Origin: Weeksellaceae bacterium
Lineage (GTDB): Bacteria; Bacteroidota; Bacteroidia; Flavobacteriales; Weeksellaceae
Direction: 5' to 3'
DNA: 64,000 bases
Assembly (NCBI GenBank): GCA_022013695.1
Contig: JAKLPS010000024.1
Span: 186,001-250,000, forward strand
The notes beneath the pieces were generated by a model, which had not been told where the DNA came from, did no database searches, and was given only the letters and a program-made list of their open reading frames with translations. Every line of letters starts with the position of its first letter. The stretch's first letter is position 1. The translations under genes and the position numbers were made by a program. Shown piece by piece: positions 9,487 through 19,808 of the stretch.

Positions 9487-11037
9487 TTAATTTGAAAACT
9501 TATAGCCTCGTATGGTATTTCCCCTCACTACTTTTCTCAAAAAGACAATTCTGCGACTATTTAATTGCCCGTAATGGTGTGTCAGAACAAAAATCAAAAT
9601 TGGGATGATGAGCCAACACAAATAGCCCAGCACAATTTTGAAGGAGGCCAGCGTGGCGTTGATTTGCATGGGCTGGTACAAACTTATTCCATCGGTAAAA
9701 TTTCCGTTCTCTAAATACATCGAGATATCATTTAAACTTTGCCACTGGCCTTGATAGGCTGCCCAACTGAGAAATGCTCCCGCAAAAGCCGTTGCCACAA
9801 AGGAGCGCATCATTATCATGATTCCAATAATACTAATCATGTCATCTATCTGCAAATTTAATGTGGCATAATACCAGATGCCAATAAACAGAATGCCCAA
9901 TCCCAACCCTTTCAGGAACATAGGAAAATAGAGATATTCTATATTCATTTGCGGCTGAATCATGAGATACAACATTAGGGTATATAAGAAAAATACTACA
10001 AAGCCTGCAGCGATATAGAACTTTACATTCCATTTTTGTTTGAAACCATAAAACGCAAGAATCCCTGCGATTATAATGCCTGGAATCATCCACAAGTTGA
10101 GTTTTGCATTGATAAGATTGTTGTACCCTAAAACATTGAGTGTATACTGAGTGAAAATGCTTGTAGAAGCCAAATATGCACCCATCAGCATCAGCAAGGT
10201 AAATGCATGCCAGAGATTGACTCTTTGTACGATCAACTCAAACTTGATGAGTTTGCGTTTTAGGAATTTTTGCCTGTAGATGACTATTGCTAACAGCACC
10301 AAACTTATTACAATCGACCCGGTTATAAATGGTGAATTGAACCAACCTTGCTGACGCATAAAAGTAAGTCCAAAGTTGAGACACATTACGGAAATTGATA
10401 AGAGAACCAAAGACAACCAATCTATCTGATAAAGGGGCTTCTTGAAGCCAAAGCGTTGGTTGTGCTGGAAAATTAATGATAGAGCGGCAATGACTAACAT
10501 CACTGTTGCCATCACGAAATATGGTGCCTGCCAACTGCTGTTAAAAATCAGATCGGCCATCACGTAAGAAGAAAGTTGCCCAACTCCCAATACCAAAGGG
10601 TAAAACATAGAGTAAAGTCTGCCTCGTTCTCCCGTTGGAGACAAAATGAACATGACGGGCAACATCATTTCCATAAATGCAAACATCTTGAAGAAGCCAA
10701 TAAAAAAACTTCCTATGACGACCACCAATATATTATCTGTGGTTCCTATCAAATAACAAATGCCTGCCAGGGCCGTGGTGCAAAACACTAATATTTCTTT
10801 GGAGCGAAAACGCATTTTGACCCGCATAACAATTGTCCCCGCGACACCCATGCCGATGGCAGTGGCATTGTTGGCCATAGATATATACTCTGCATAAGTG
10901 GCTAGCGCACCCGAAATATCGGTCATGTTACTCGTATAAACCCCATTCATCGCTATGAGAGGAAATAGGAAAATAATAATAAGGAGCAGCATCATTGGCT
11001 TAGGCACCCAAGTGGCAAAAGGACCTTTAATGTACAT
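9487..11037 (-). CDS. MFS transporter, EmrB/QacA-like (copy 1 of tandem pair)
   Basis: 516 aa, ~14 TM segments; gapless co-linear paralogue of 11068-12618. Confidence 0.85.
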   Translation of the reverse strand: MYIKGPFATWVPKPMMLLLIIIFLFPLIAMNGVYTSNMTDISGALATYAEYISMANNATAIGMGVAGTIVMRVKMRFRSKEILVFCTTALAGICYLIGTTDNILVVVIGSFFIGFFKMFAFMEMMLPVMFILSPTGERGRLYSMFYPLVLGVGQLSSYVMADLIFNSSWQAPYFVMATVMLVIAALSLIFQHNQRFGFKKPLYQIDWLSLVLLSISVMCLNFGLTFMRQQGWFNSPFITGSIVISLVLLAIVIYRQKFLKRKLIKFELIVQRVNLWHAFTLLMLMGAYLASTSIFTQYTLNVLGYNNLINAKLNLWMIPGIIIAGILAFYGFKQKWNVKFYIAAGFVVFFLYTLMLYLMIQPQMNIEYLYFPMFLKGLGLGILFIGIWYYATLNLQIDDMISIIGIMIMMRSFVATAFAGAFLSWAAYQGQWQSLNDISMYLENGNFTDGISLYQPMQINATLASFKIVLGYLCWLIIPILIFVLTHHYGQLNSRRIVFLRKVVRGNTIRGYKFSN

Positions 11038-11067
11038 ACATTTGTATTTTAAAAAACATTTTCATCA

Positions 11068-12618
11068 TTAGTTGGAAAACTTATAGCCCCGCACGGTATT
11101 TCCTCGTACGATCTTTCTCAAAAACACGATTCGTCGGCTATTCAAATGGCCGTAATGGTGTGTCATCACAAAAATTAATATCGGGACAATGAGCCAACAT
11201 AAATCTCCCAAAACAATCTTATACGAGTCTAGCATCGCATTGATCTGGGTGGCTGGGTACATACCAATTCCATCAGTAAAAGCGCCCATATCCAAATATA
11301 GGGATATATCGCTCAGGCTTTGCCACTGGCTCTGATAAGCGGCCCAGCTAATGACTGCACTAGATAAAGCCGTTGCAACAAAAGTTCGCACCATGATCAT
11401 GACACCGATAATTGTCCGCATATCATCTATCTGAATATCTAACATGGCATAATACCAGATTCCTATGTAGAGGATGCCCAAGCCCAAACCCTTCAAAAAC
11501 ATCGGCAAATAGAGATATTCTATATTCATCTGCGGTTGCAGCATCAAATAAAGCATTAACGTATGCACAAAAAATGCAGTAAATCCCAAAATGATGTAGT
11601 ATTTTACAAACCATTTATTTTTGAAACCTTGAAAGGCAAGAATCCCAGCGACAATAATTCCTGGAATCATCCATAGATTGAGCCTAGCGTTGATAAGATT
11701 GTTGTACCCCAAAACATTGAGTGTATATTGTGTAAAAATACTGGACGAGGCCAGGTATGCGCCCATCAAAAGTAGCAATATTAAAGCGTGTCTGAGATTT
11801 ACTTTTTGAATAATTAATTCAAATTTGATCAGTTTATGTTTGAGAACTTTTTGACGATAAATAATCGCGACCAAAAGTACGATACTTGTCACAAGAGAAC
11901 CAATAATAAATGGCGAATTGAACCAACCCTGCTGACGCATAAAGGTAAGACCCACGTTTAGCAACATTGCAGAAATGGCTAATAGAATCACAGATACCCA
12001 ATCTACTTGATACAGAGGAACTTTGAAGCTAAACCGTTGGTTGTGCTGGAAAATCACAGACAATGCGGCAATCACCAGCATCAGTATCGACATCACGAAA
12101 TAAGGTGCCTGCCAAGTGCTGTCAAAAATTAAGTCCGCCATCAGGAATGAAGAAAGTTGTCCAGTACCGATGATAAGAGGGTAAAACATAGAATAAAGCC
12201 TACCTCTCTCTCCTGTTGGTGATAAGATAAACATAACGGGCAGCATCATTTCCATATAGGCAAACATTTTAAAGAAGCCTATAAAAAAACTTCCTGCGAT
12301 AACTACCAATATATTATCTGTGGTTCCTATAACGTATGAAATGCAAGCCATAAGAACGCTACAAACTATAATTATTTCTTTGGAACGAAAGCGCATTTTG
12401 ACACGCATAATAAGGGTTCCGGCCACGCCCATACCGATGGGAGTAGCATTATTTGCCAAGGAGATATATTCTGAATAGGTGGAAAATGCACCCGAAAAAT
12501 CCGTCATATTGCTGCTATAGATTCCATTTACCGCTATCAATGGTAATAGGAAAATTAAAATCAGGAGCAACATCAGGGGTTTAGGAACCCAAGTGGCAAA
12601 TGGCCCTTTTACGTACAT
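11068..12618 (-). CDS. MFS transporter, EmrB/QacA-like (copy 2 of tandem pair)
   Basis: 516 aa; same N terminus MYVKGPFATWVPKP and C terminus RGYKFSN as copy 1. Confidence 0.85.
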   Translation of the reverse strand: MYVKGPFATWVPKPLMLLLILIFLLPLIAVNGIYSSNMTDFSGAFSTYSEYISLANNATPIGMGVAGTLIMRVKMRFRSKEIIIVCSVLMACISYVIGTTDNILVVIAGSFFIGFFKMFAYMEMMLPVMFILSPTGERGRLYSMFYPLIIGTGQLSSFLMADLIFDSTWQAPYFVMSILMLVIAALSVIFQHNQRFSFKVPLYQVDWVSVILLAISAMLLNVGLTFMRQQGWFNSPFIIGSLVTSIVLLVAIIYRQKVLKHKLIKFELIIQKVNLRHALILLLLMGAYLASSSIFTQYTLNVLGYNNLINARLNLWMIPGIIVAGILAFQGFKNKWFVKYYIILGFTAFFVHTLMLYLMLQPQMNIEYLYLPMFLKGLGLGILYIGIWYYAMLDIQIDDMRTIIGVMIMVRTFVATALSSAVISWAAYQSQWQSLSDISLYLDMGAFTDGIGMYPATQINAMLDSYKIVLGDLCWLIVPILIFVMTHHYGHLNSRRIVFLRKIVRGNTVRGYKFSN

Positions 12619-12624
12619 AGTTCT

Positions 12625-13803
12625 TTATTTTAATGTTACCTCTACATTCATCCCTGCTCGAAGCAATCTTAGATCTTCGCGTTTGTTGTTTTTGGTAAAC
12701 TCAATTCGCACCGGGATACGCTGCTGTACTTTGACAAAGTTCCCGGTAGAATTATCCAATGGTATAGCAGAATATCTAGCACCAGTCGCTCCAGAAATGG
12801 CGGTCACTTTTCCCTCAAATTCTTTGCTGCCCAAAGCATCGACGGTTATTGTTGCCAGTCCACCAATGGTTACATTCTGCATCTGTTTTTCACGATAGTT
12901 GGCAGTTACCCAGACACTGTTGATATCTACAATGGTGGCTATCTGTTGGCTGGCATTCAGCAACTGTCCCACGTTTACAATTCTCCTACCCATAATGCCG
13001 TCGTGCGGCGCGGTGATGACGGTATAGGAAAGGTTTAATTTGGCCATAGCCAAGGCACTCTCGGTTCTTTTGATCTCGGCATCATTGAGACCATATCGGG
13101 ATTCTACCTCGTTTACAGAAAGTTCACTGCCTGTTCTGGAATTGATGACGGATTGATACTGCGAAATTTGAGCTTCCAGCTGCGCCTTCTGCGCATCGTA
13201 ATCCGATTTTACCTGATCGAACTGTTGCCGTGTAACTGCCTCATCTTTTAGGAGGTTCTGATAACGTTTAAAATTTTGCTCTGTGTTCCACAATCTTGCT
13301 TTCGCTGCATCTATATTTGCTTTTGCTGCCTCAACATTGGAGCCGATGGTGTTGACATTGTTTGACGCAGTTTTCACAGAGCTGGAGGTCGCATTGCGAG
13401 AAGCCACCGCCGACATATAGGCTGCCTCGGCCTGTCCTAGCTGCGTTTGGATCTCGCGGTCATCCAATATTACCAAAGTATCTCCTTTTTTTACAAATTG
13501 ATGCTCGGTAAATCGGATTTCTTTGATGTAAGCCGAAACCCGCGTATTGATGGGGTTTATAAAAGCTTCCACTTGCGCAGCATTGGTATATCTATCATTC
13601 CCCACGTTGAAATAAGATTTGATAACAAAGAAGAGACCTGCAAGCACCGCGATCAAGATTACCAAATTGATAATCTTAACTCTATTGGCACTGCTTTTCT
13701 TTTTGTTTTCCCGAGGATTGGGTTGTTTTTGTTCTTCAGGCCGCTCATCCACGGGCACATTCCCTGCTTCGTTGATTTCTGTATTTGCTGTATTTTCTGG
13801 CAT
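12625..13803 (-). CDS. HlyD/EmrA-family membrane fusion protein
   Basis: Single N-terminal TM; AFINPINTRVSAYIKEIRFTEHQFVKKGDTLVILDDRE; coiled coil; SYTVITAPHDGIMGRRIVNVGQ. Confidence 0.93.
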   Translation of the reverse strand: MPENTANTEINEAGNVPVDERPEEQKQPNPRENKKKSSANRVKIINLVILIAVLAGLFFVIKSYFNVGNDRYTNAAQVEAFINPINTRVSAYIKEIRFTEHQFVKKGDTLVILDDREIQTQLGQAEAAYMSAVASRNATSSSVKTASNNVNTIGSNVEAAKANIDAAKARLWNTEQNFKRYQNLLKDEAVTRQQFDQVKSDYDAQKAQLEAQISQYQSVINSRTGSELSVNEVESRYGLNDAEIKRTESALAMAKLNLSYTVITAPHDGIMGRRIVNVGQLLNASQQIATIVDINSVWVTANYREKQMQNVTIGGLATITVDALGSKEFEGKVTAISGATGARYSAIPLDNSTGNFVKVQQRIPVRIEFTKNNKREDLRLLRAGMNVEVTLK

Positions 13804-13825
13804 TTCTTTATTGTCAAATAATTAA

Positions 13826-15139
13826 TTATAAGTTTCCACTTTCTCTAAGCAATTTATAGTAAGAATAAACGATATTGATTTCAGAATTAGCAAATTGCAA
13901 TTCCGCATCCAGCTTCGCATTACTCGCATCAATCAGGTCCAAGAGTATCGCCAATTGATTGTTGTATTTGCTATTCATGATCCGATAGTTCTCGTCTGCA
14001 AGCTCCATATTGGTCTTCAACGTTGTATTTTGTGTAATCGCTTCGTTGTATTTTATATAAGCGCTACTTACCGACACATCCAAGTTTTGCATAGTTTCGT
14101 TTTCTTGAGCAAGTGCTTTGTTTTTTTCAAACTGAATCTGCTTTAAGCGTTTAGGCGTTTTGTAAAGCGCATCTAGGTTGAAGTTCAACGAAAAGCCTGC
14201 GCTCCAACTGTTTGTAAACATGTCCACCGCTGGCGAAGTGCTCGTGATAGGTCTAGCCAGCCGATTACCTGCAAATGCAGACAAGGTAGGAAGCATATCT
14301 GCTCTAGTTATTTTTTCCGAAAGATCATATAAATCTACCGATTTTTTGGCAATTTGTACCGCTGGATGTTGTTGCACCTCGGTTTTATAATCATCCATAC
14401 TTAAGGCCTGAGGGATGCTACTGATAACACTCGGATCTGGCAAAATCTCCGTATCTTCTTGCAACCCCAACGAGACTGTAAGTTGCTTGTTGAGAATCTG
14501 GCAGTTATTTTCTACTACTTGCAGGGCTAGCTTAAGGTTTGAAATCTGCAATTGGCCCCTGATTACATCATTGCGGGTCACCATTCCCTGATTATAAAAT
14601 TTGTTGATATTGTCCAATCTCTGTTCTGCCAACTTGATATTCTGCTGATAAACGCCTTTTTGATTCAGTAATTTGTACAGGTCAAGATAATAGCCCAAAA
14701 CCAGAAGTTTGATGCCTTGCTCGTTGTTCTGGTAACTCAACTCTGCCAACTCAGAACGTAGAGATTGACTCCTGATGTTATTGCGGACACTTCCCGCCTT
14801 CCATATCAATTCGCTGGCATCCGCAGAAAAGGTGTTGCCAAAATGAGGAATATCCACTTTGGTAGAGTTGGAGAAATCTTTATCTATAATCAGTGGATCA
14901 CCAATATAATATCCCTGCAACCCCGTGGTAATATTAGGAAGCATCGCATCTTTTGCCACCTCGATTCCTTGTTTTGCTATGGCAATATCTGCTTTGGAAA
15001 CCATAAGATTTGGATGGTTTTGCCGGGTGAGATCAAACAATTCCTGCACCGAGATCTTTTTTTGAGAAACATATTGCGCATTGATATCGACCGTTGCCGC
15101 AATGCACAAAAAGAGTAGTAATAATTTTTTTAACGTCAT
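13826..15139 (-). CDS. TolC family outer membrane efflux protein
   Basis: Signal peptide; SVQELFDLTRQNHPNLMVSKADIAIAKQGIEVAKDAMLPNI; coiled-coil repeats. Confidence 0.92.
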   Translation of the reverse strand: MTLKKLLLLFLCIAATVDINAQYVSQKKISVQELFDLTRQNHPNLMVSKADIAIAKQGIEVAKDAMLPNITTGLQGYYIGDPLIIDKDFSNSTKVDIPHFGNTFSADASELIWKAGSVRNNIRSQSLRSELAELSYQNNEQGIKLLVLGYYLDLYKLLNQKGVYQQNIKLAEQRLDNINKFYNQGMVTRNDVIRGQLQISNLKLALQVVENNCQILNKQLTVSLGLQEDTEILPDPSVISSIPQALSMDDYKTEVQQHPAVQIAKKSVDLYDLSEKITRADMLPTLSAFAGNRLARPITSTSPAVDMFTNSWSAGFSLNFNLDALYKTPKRLKQIQFEKNKALAQENETMQNLDVSVSSAYIKYNEAITQNTTLKTNMELADENYRIMNSKYNNQLAILLDLIDASNAKLDAELQFANSEINIVYSYYKLLRESGNL

Positions 15140-15255
15140 TTTTAAATTAATTCGTTATCATACTGTTTGTATTCTAACTATTTTTATTAGCGATAGAAAG
15201 AATTACTTTCCTTTGCTCTTATTTTAATAAATTTATCCCTTATTTTTTGAACCTG

Positions 15256-15705
15256 TCAGGACATACCTCGCAAAATTTTTTGCAAGACAAAGGTTGTATT
15301 TTCTATTTCATTGTTCGACAAGCCAACTTGAAAGGTCGCATACATCTCTTCTAACAGCGGAACCAGTTTCAGTTGATACATTTTCCCTTCCTTTGTCAGA
15401 GCAATAAGATTGTTGCGCCGGTCAGTAGGATCCGCATTGCGTTTTACGAGTCCGCGTGCCGTCATATTGTCGATTAACGACGTGATGCTTGCTTTATTAC
15501 GGTTAGTTTTATCCACAATTTCCTGTTGGTTGATGTAATCCTTATTCCATAGAATATAAAGCACCTCGATCATTTCAATCGTGACATCCACCTCGTGACT
15601 CTTCATTTTCTTCATGAAAATAAGGCGCATTACCTTTCTGATATCGCGTATCGTATCCATCAATCTGGCGATGCTAACTAAGTCTTGCTGCTCCTCGATT
15701 TTCAC
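15256..15705 (-). CDS. MarR family transcriptional regulator
   Basis: 149 aa; winged-helix NKASITSLIDNMTARGLVKRNADPTDRRNNLIALTKEGK. Confidence 0.92.
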   Translation of the reverse strand: MKIEEQQDLVSIARLMDTIRDIRKVMRLIFMKKMKSHEVDVTIEMIEVLYILWNKDYINQQEIVDKTNRNKASITSLIDNMTARGLVKRNADPTDRRNNLIALTKEGKMYQLKLVPLLEEMYATFQVGLSNNEIENTTFVLQKILRGMS

Positions 15706-15897
15706 ACTGCAAAATTACAAAAAAAAGGTTTAAACTCAAACTATTTATTTTAAAATAATTCGACCTTAAACTTAATCATAAAATGTTCCAAATTGAATTC
15801 CCTTTTTGAGTTCATTCTCAAGGAATATAATGATCAATTGAAATCTTATTTTAGATCTTAACTCCAATGTCAATTCCGATCCAAAGTCGAAAAAGTT

Positions 15898-16980
15898 TTA
15901 AAATCTCATCACATCTTTCACAACACCGCCGCGCTGCGTCAGCGGAACAAGTTCTGTTGTGATGAAGTTCGTAATTCGCTTATTATCAATATCATTCGGA
16001 AAAAGCAAGTGGACATTTGCGCCCGCATCCAACGTGAAGAACAAGGCCAAACCCGTGATTTTCCTGAATTCCCAAATCTTATTAATGACTTGCAAAGTGG
16101 CTGTCTGCATCAGGATAAAGGGCGGATCGCTCATCATCATCAGGGCGTGAAGCGTCAACGCTTCGTGTTCTACGAGTTTGATAAAACCTGCCATATCGCC
16201 TGTGGATAGAATCGTTTTCAGCTTGGCAAAATTTTCGTGCGCTTCCTGGAAACGTCTTTCGGCGTAAGGATTGTTGTTCATCAGGCCGTGGCCAACTGTG
16301 GACGAAACAGACTTCTGACCTTCGTGAATCAGCAAAACCCAATCGTGGAAGTTTCTAAAAATCGGATGAACAGAATCATTATTATAAGGAACAGCAAATA
16401 GGTCTGAACTGCCTTCCACTTCTTCGGTTTTTCCCCAAACCACTAGGCCTTCGTAGAGACTTCGGCACGCGCTCCCGCTTCCCAATCTTGCTAAAAAGCT
16501 GGCTTTTTGCGTTATGATGGAGGCTGGCGGATTCTCAACTGAAAATATTTGGTCAAGACTCATCAGACATTTTGCAAGGGCGCCAAAACCGGACGCCGAA
16601 CTTGCAATTCCGGAGCTGTGCGGAAAGGTGTTTTCTGTTTCGATCACGTACCTTCCTTTGAGAATCCAAGGCAAATAGGGCGCGATGTTTTGGAAATATT
16701 TTTCAATTTTATTGGCAAATTTCTTTTCTTCATTTCCCGATAAAAAAGTCTGTACAGAAAACGCTTTATCTGGCAAAAAATGCACCGTGGTATTGGTTCT
16801 GCAATAGGTCAAAGTGTAGCTGATGCTGGGATTTGCCGGGATCTGGTTCTCGTGCTTTCCCCAATATTTAATAAGTGCGATATTGGATGGGCAACTGGCG
16901 GAAACGGTTTGATTTGATATATTGAACTGGGAATTTCCCAAAAATTCTTGAGGCATAAAGTTGGCTTTTGAATTTCGCAA
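15898..16980 (-). CDS. mvaD: diphosphomevalonate decarboxylase
   Basis: SCPSNIALIKYWGKHENQIPANPSISYTL, TFPHSSGIASSASGFGALAKC, GSGSACRSLYEGLV motifs; start may be an internal Met. Confidence 0.93.
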   Translation of the reverse strand: MRNSKANFMPQEFLGNSQFNISNQTVSASCPSNIALIKYWGKHENQIPANPSISYTLTYCRTNTTVHFLPDKAFSVQTFLSGNEEKKFANKIEKYFQNIAPYLPWILKGRYVIETENTFPHSSGIASSASGFGALAKCLMSLDQIFSVENPPASIITQKASFLARLGSGSACRSLYEGLVVWGKTEEVEGSSDLFAVPYNNDSVHPIFRNFHDWVLLIHEGQKSVSSTVGHGLMNNNPYAERRFQEAHENFAKLKTILSTGDMAGFIKLVEHEALTLHALMMMSDPPFILMQTATLQVINKIWEFRKITGLALFFTLDAGANVHLLFPNDIDNKRITNFITTELVPLTQRGGVVKDVMRF

Positions 16981-17285
16981 ATTTAAAATAAATTATGGCA
17001 TTAAAATGGATTTAGCCCAAACATCGCAATAGACAGGGCTTTAGCCCGTTTTATTCCGAAGAACAAAAACAGCTTTCGCCAAATCTTAGATTAAAAAATC
17101 ATTAACCAAATAATTGATAATCAAAATATTATATTTTAAACGCACTTTGGGATGACTTCACAACATTGAGAAACGGAGAGACAAATTAAGATCAATTTGG
17201 AATTGATTCCAATTCTGTAACTTTTTTAATATTTATGGACTAATTTTGTGGGATTTAATCGGCGAACGAAAGAGGAAACCTCAAC

Positions 17286-17420
17286 ATAGCCCCGATGGTA
17301 GCGGCATCCTTTTTTTGCTTGGGACAAAATTTTCTTTTAATGACCAATCTTCGTAGCAAAAAAAGATAGAGCGGACAGCGGGATGGACAAGTGAACCGAA
17401 AGGGAAATCGTCTTGCTCCA
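17286..17420 (+). repeat. structured intergenic element resembling a flavobacterial dispersed repeat
   Basis: GC-rich block agccccgatggtagcggcatcc ... agagcggacagcgggatgg with 11-bp perfect stem CTTTTTTTGCT(17309-17319)/AGCAAAAAAAG(17355-17365). Confidence 0.55.
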
Positions 17421-17455
17421 AAATATTAATTATTAATTTTTATTTAAACTTATCG

Positions 17456-18358
17456 ATGCTGAAAGCTGAAAATATCACGAAAACCTACAACGCCGGAAAG
17501 AAAATTGCGCTTCAGGATTTCTCTCTGGAAGTTCCCACGGCGAGCATTTATGGTCTTTTGGGTCCGAATGGCGCGGGAAAAACATCATTTATCCGCATCA
17601 TCAATCAGATCACGCAGGCCGACGAGGGCAAGGTTTGGATCGATGGCAAAGAATTGAATCCGGAACACATCCGCAACATCGGTTATATGCCGGAGGAACG
17701 TGGACTTTACAAGAATATGACGGTGGGCGACCAGCTTCTATATTTTGGCGAGCTGAAGGGAATGTCGCGAACGGAAGCGCTTTCGCAGGCCAAATTTTGG
17801 TTTGAGCAACTGAATATCGACCAATGGTGGAAGAAAAAACTGAGCGAACTGTCGAAAGGGATGGCGCAGAAAATCCAGTTTGTAGTAACGGTTTTGCACC
17901 GCCCGAAATTGCTGATTCTGGATGAGCCTTTTTCGGGTTTCGATCCTGTAAATGCGAATCTCATCAAAGACCAAATCATCCGACTGAAAAACGAAGGAAC
18001 GACCATTATCCTATCGACGCACCGAATGGAAAGTGTGGAAGAAATGTGCGATTTTGTGGCGCTGATTAACCATTCTAAGAAAGTTTTGGACGGGAAGGTT
18101 TTTGATGTTCGCGAGCAGTTTAAGGAGAACGTTTTCTCTGTGGTTTTGTCGGATACGAATGCGGAAAAACTGGAGGAGCTGGCGAGAAAATATCAAATCG
18201 AAAATATGACGACCAATAATGGTCTGTTTCATTTTGAACTCAAAAATCCGGAGAATCAAAATATTCTGCTTCAAGACCTTCTGGAAGCCGGAACGATCCG
18301 CACGTTCAACGAGAAAATCCCGAGTATGAATGAGGTTTTCATCAATGCTGTGCAGTGA
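17456..18358 (+). CDS. ABC transporter ATP-binding protein
   Basis: Walker A GPNGAGKT, signature LSKGMAQK, Walker B LLILDEPFSGFDP, H-loop STHRM. Confidence 0.96.
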   Translation: MLKAENITKTYNAGKKIALQDFSLEVPTASIYGLLGPNGAGKTSFIRIINQITQADEGKVWIDGKELNPEHIRNIGYMPEERGLYKNMTVGDQLLYFGELKGMSRTEALSQAKFWFEQLNIDQWWKKKLSELSKGMAQKIQFVVTVLHRPKLLILDEPFSGFDPVNANLIKDQIIRLKNEGTTIILSTHRMESVEEMCDFVALINHSKKVLDGKVFDVREQFKENVFSVVLSDTNAEKLEELARKYQIENMTTNNGLFHFELKNPENQNILLQDLLEAGTIRTFNEKIPSMNEVFINAVQ

Positions 18359-18403
18359 CAAATGATGAAAGACAAAAAACAAATCAGTGATCTTGATACT
18401 CTG

Positions 18404-18445
18404 TACATAATACTTTTTACATTGTACATTATACTTTTTACAATA
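18404..18445 (+). repeat. two-copy 21-bp tandem repeat directly upstream of ABC permease start
   Basis: gtacataatactttttacatt / gtacattatactttttacaat; ATG at 18450. Confidence 0.85.
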
Positions 18446-18449
18446 AAAA

Positions 18450-19760
18450 ATGAAAAACATATATCTAATTACCAAACGAGAATTTCTGACGCAAGTGAAG
18501 AAGAAATCTTTTATTATTCTCACGATTCTCGCGCCGATTCTGATGGTTGGTTTCGGGGTTTTGATCGGTTTTATGTTCAAGGCCAACGAGGCAGAATATC
18601 ATTTTGATGTGGTGGACAAAAGCGGACTTTTCGAAGGGCAATTGAAATCGACCAAAGAAATTACCTACACTTTTGTGCCTCGCAATACAGAGAATGCCTT
18701 GATTCAAAATCTGAAAAATATGAAAGGGACAGACGGTTTGCTCATCATCCCAGAACTGAAAGAGACCAATTTTGATGCGTTGGAAAATGGGACAAAACTG
18801 TTGACTAACAAAAAAATAGGAATGGATGCAAAAATGGCTATTTCGGCGGATCTTAGCAATATTCTGAAGAAAGAAAAGATCAAACAACTGGGAATACGAG
18901 AAGATAGAATCGTGAATCTGGATAAGAATTTCAAACTGATTTCTCAAAATGTTGCCGAAAGCGACCACCCAGAAACCGATCTGGCCTTTGGCATCAAAAC
19001 TGCGCTGAGTATGGGCTTGATGTACGTTGTTTTTATGTTTATCATCATCTACGGCGTGCGTGTGATGCGGAGCGTTCTAGAGGAAAAAAATAACCGCGTC
19101 GTGGAAATCATCATTTCGTCAGTCAAACCGTTTGAGCTGATGATGGGAAAGATTTTGGGCGTCACTTTGGTAGCATTGACGCAGTTCACCGTTTGGATTG
19201 CGATGTCTGTAGCAGCGGCGATTGTCTTGAATACGGGATTCTCGGCCATGCAGAAAAATATCCCAACCGGACAGGACGACATGATGAAAAATCTGGACAT
19301 ACGGCAGATGGCGACAGAAGTTTCCCACATTCTTTTGGATATGAATTATGCCACCGTCATCGGGGTTTTTGTATTTTTCTTTTTATTCGGGTATATTTTT
19401 TATAGTTCGATGTACGCAGCGATTGGCAGCGCCGTTGACAATGAAACCGAGACGCAGCAGTTCACGCTGTTTGCGATTATTCCCTTGATGTTGGGACTTT
19501 ATGGAAGTTTCACAATTATGAACAATCCCGACGGACCGCTGGCTTTTTGGCTCTCGATCATTCCTTTCACTTCGCCGGTTGCGATGATTGCGAGGATTCC
19601 GTTTGGCGTTCCGCTTTGGCAGATTTTGCTTTCGATCTTCCTTTTGATTGCTTCTACGCTGCTGATGGTCTTTATTGCTTCGAAAATCTACAGAGTTGGG
19701 ATTTTGATGTATGGCAACAAGGCGACTTTGAAGGAGATTTGGAAGTGGATCAGGAGTTAG
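18450..19760 (+). CDS. ABC transporter permease (NatB/ABC-2 type)
   Basis: MKNIYLITKREFLTQVKKKSFIILTILAPILMV; EEKNNRVVEIIISSVKPFELMMGKILG; six TM architecture. Confidence 0.93.
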   Translation: MKNIYLITKREFLTQVKKKSFIILTILAPILMVGFGVLIGFMFKANEAEYHFDVVDKSGLFEGQLKSTKEITYTFVPRNTENALIQNLKNMKGTDGLLIIPELKETNFDALENGTKLLTNKKIGMDAKMAISADLSNILKKEKIKQLGIREDRIVNLDKNFKLISQNVAESDHPETDLAFGIKTALSMGLMYVVFMFIIIYGVRVMRSVLEEKNNRVVEIIISSVKPFELMMGKILGVTLVALTQFTVWIAMSVAAAIVLNTGFSAMQKNIPTGQDDMMKNLDIRQMATEVSHILLDMNYATVIGVFVFFFLFGYIFYSSMYAAIGSAVDNETETQQFTLFAIIPLMLGLYGSFTIMNNPDGPLAFWLSIIPFTSPVAMIARIPFGVPLWQILLSIFLLIASTLLMVFIASKIYRVGILMYGNKATLKEIWKWIRS

Positions 19761-19808
19761 GTTTTATTAATCAATTAATTTTCATTTTATTTGTGGAAAA
19801 TTAATACT

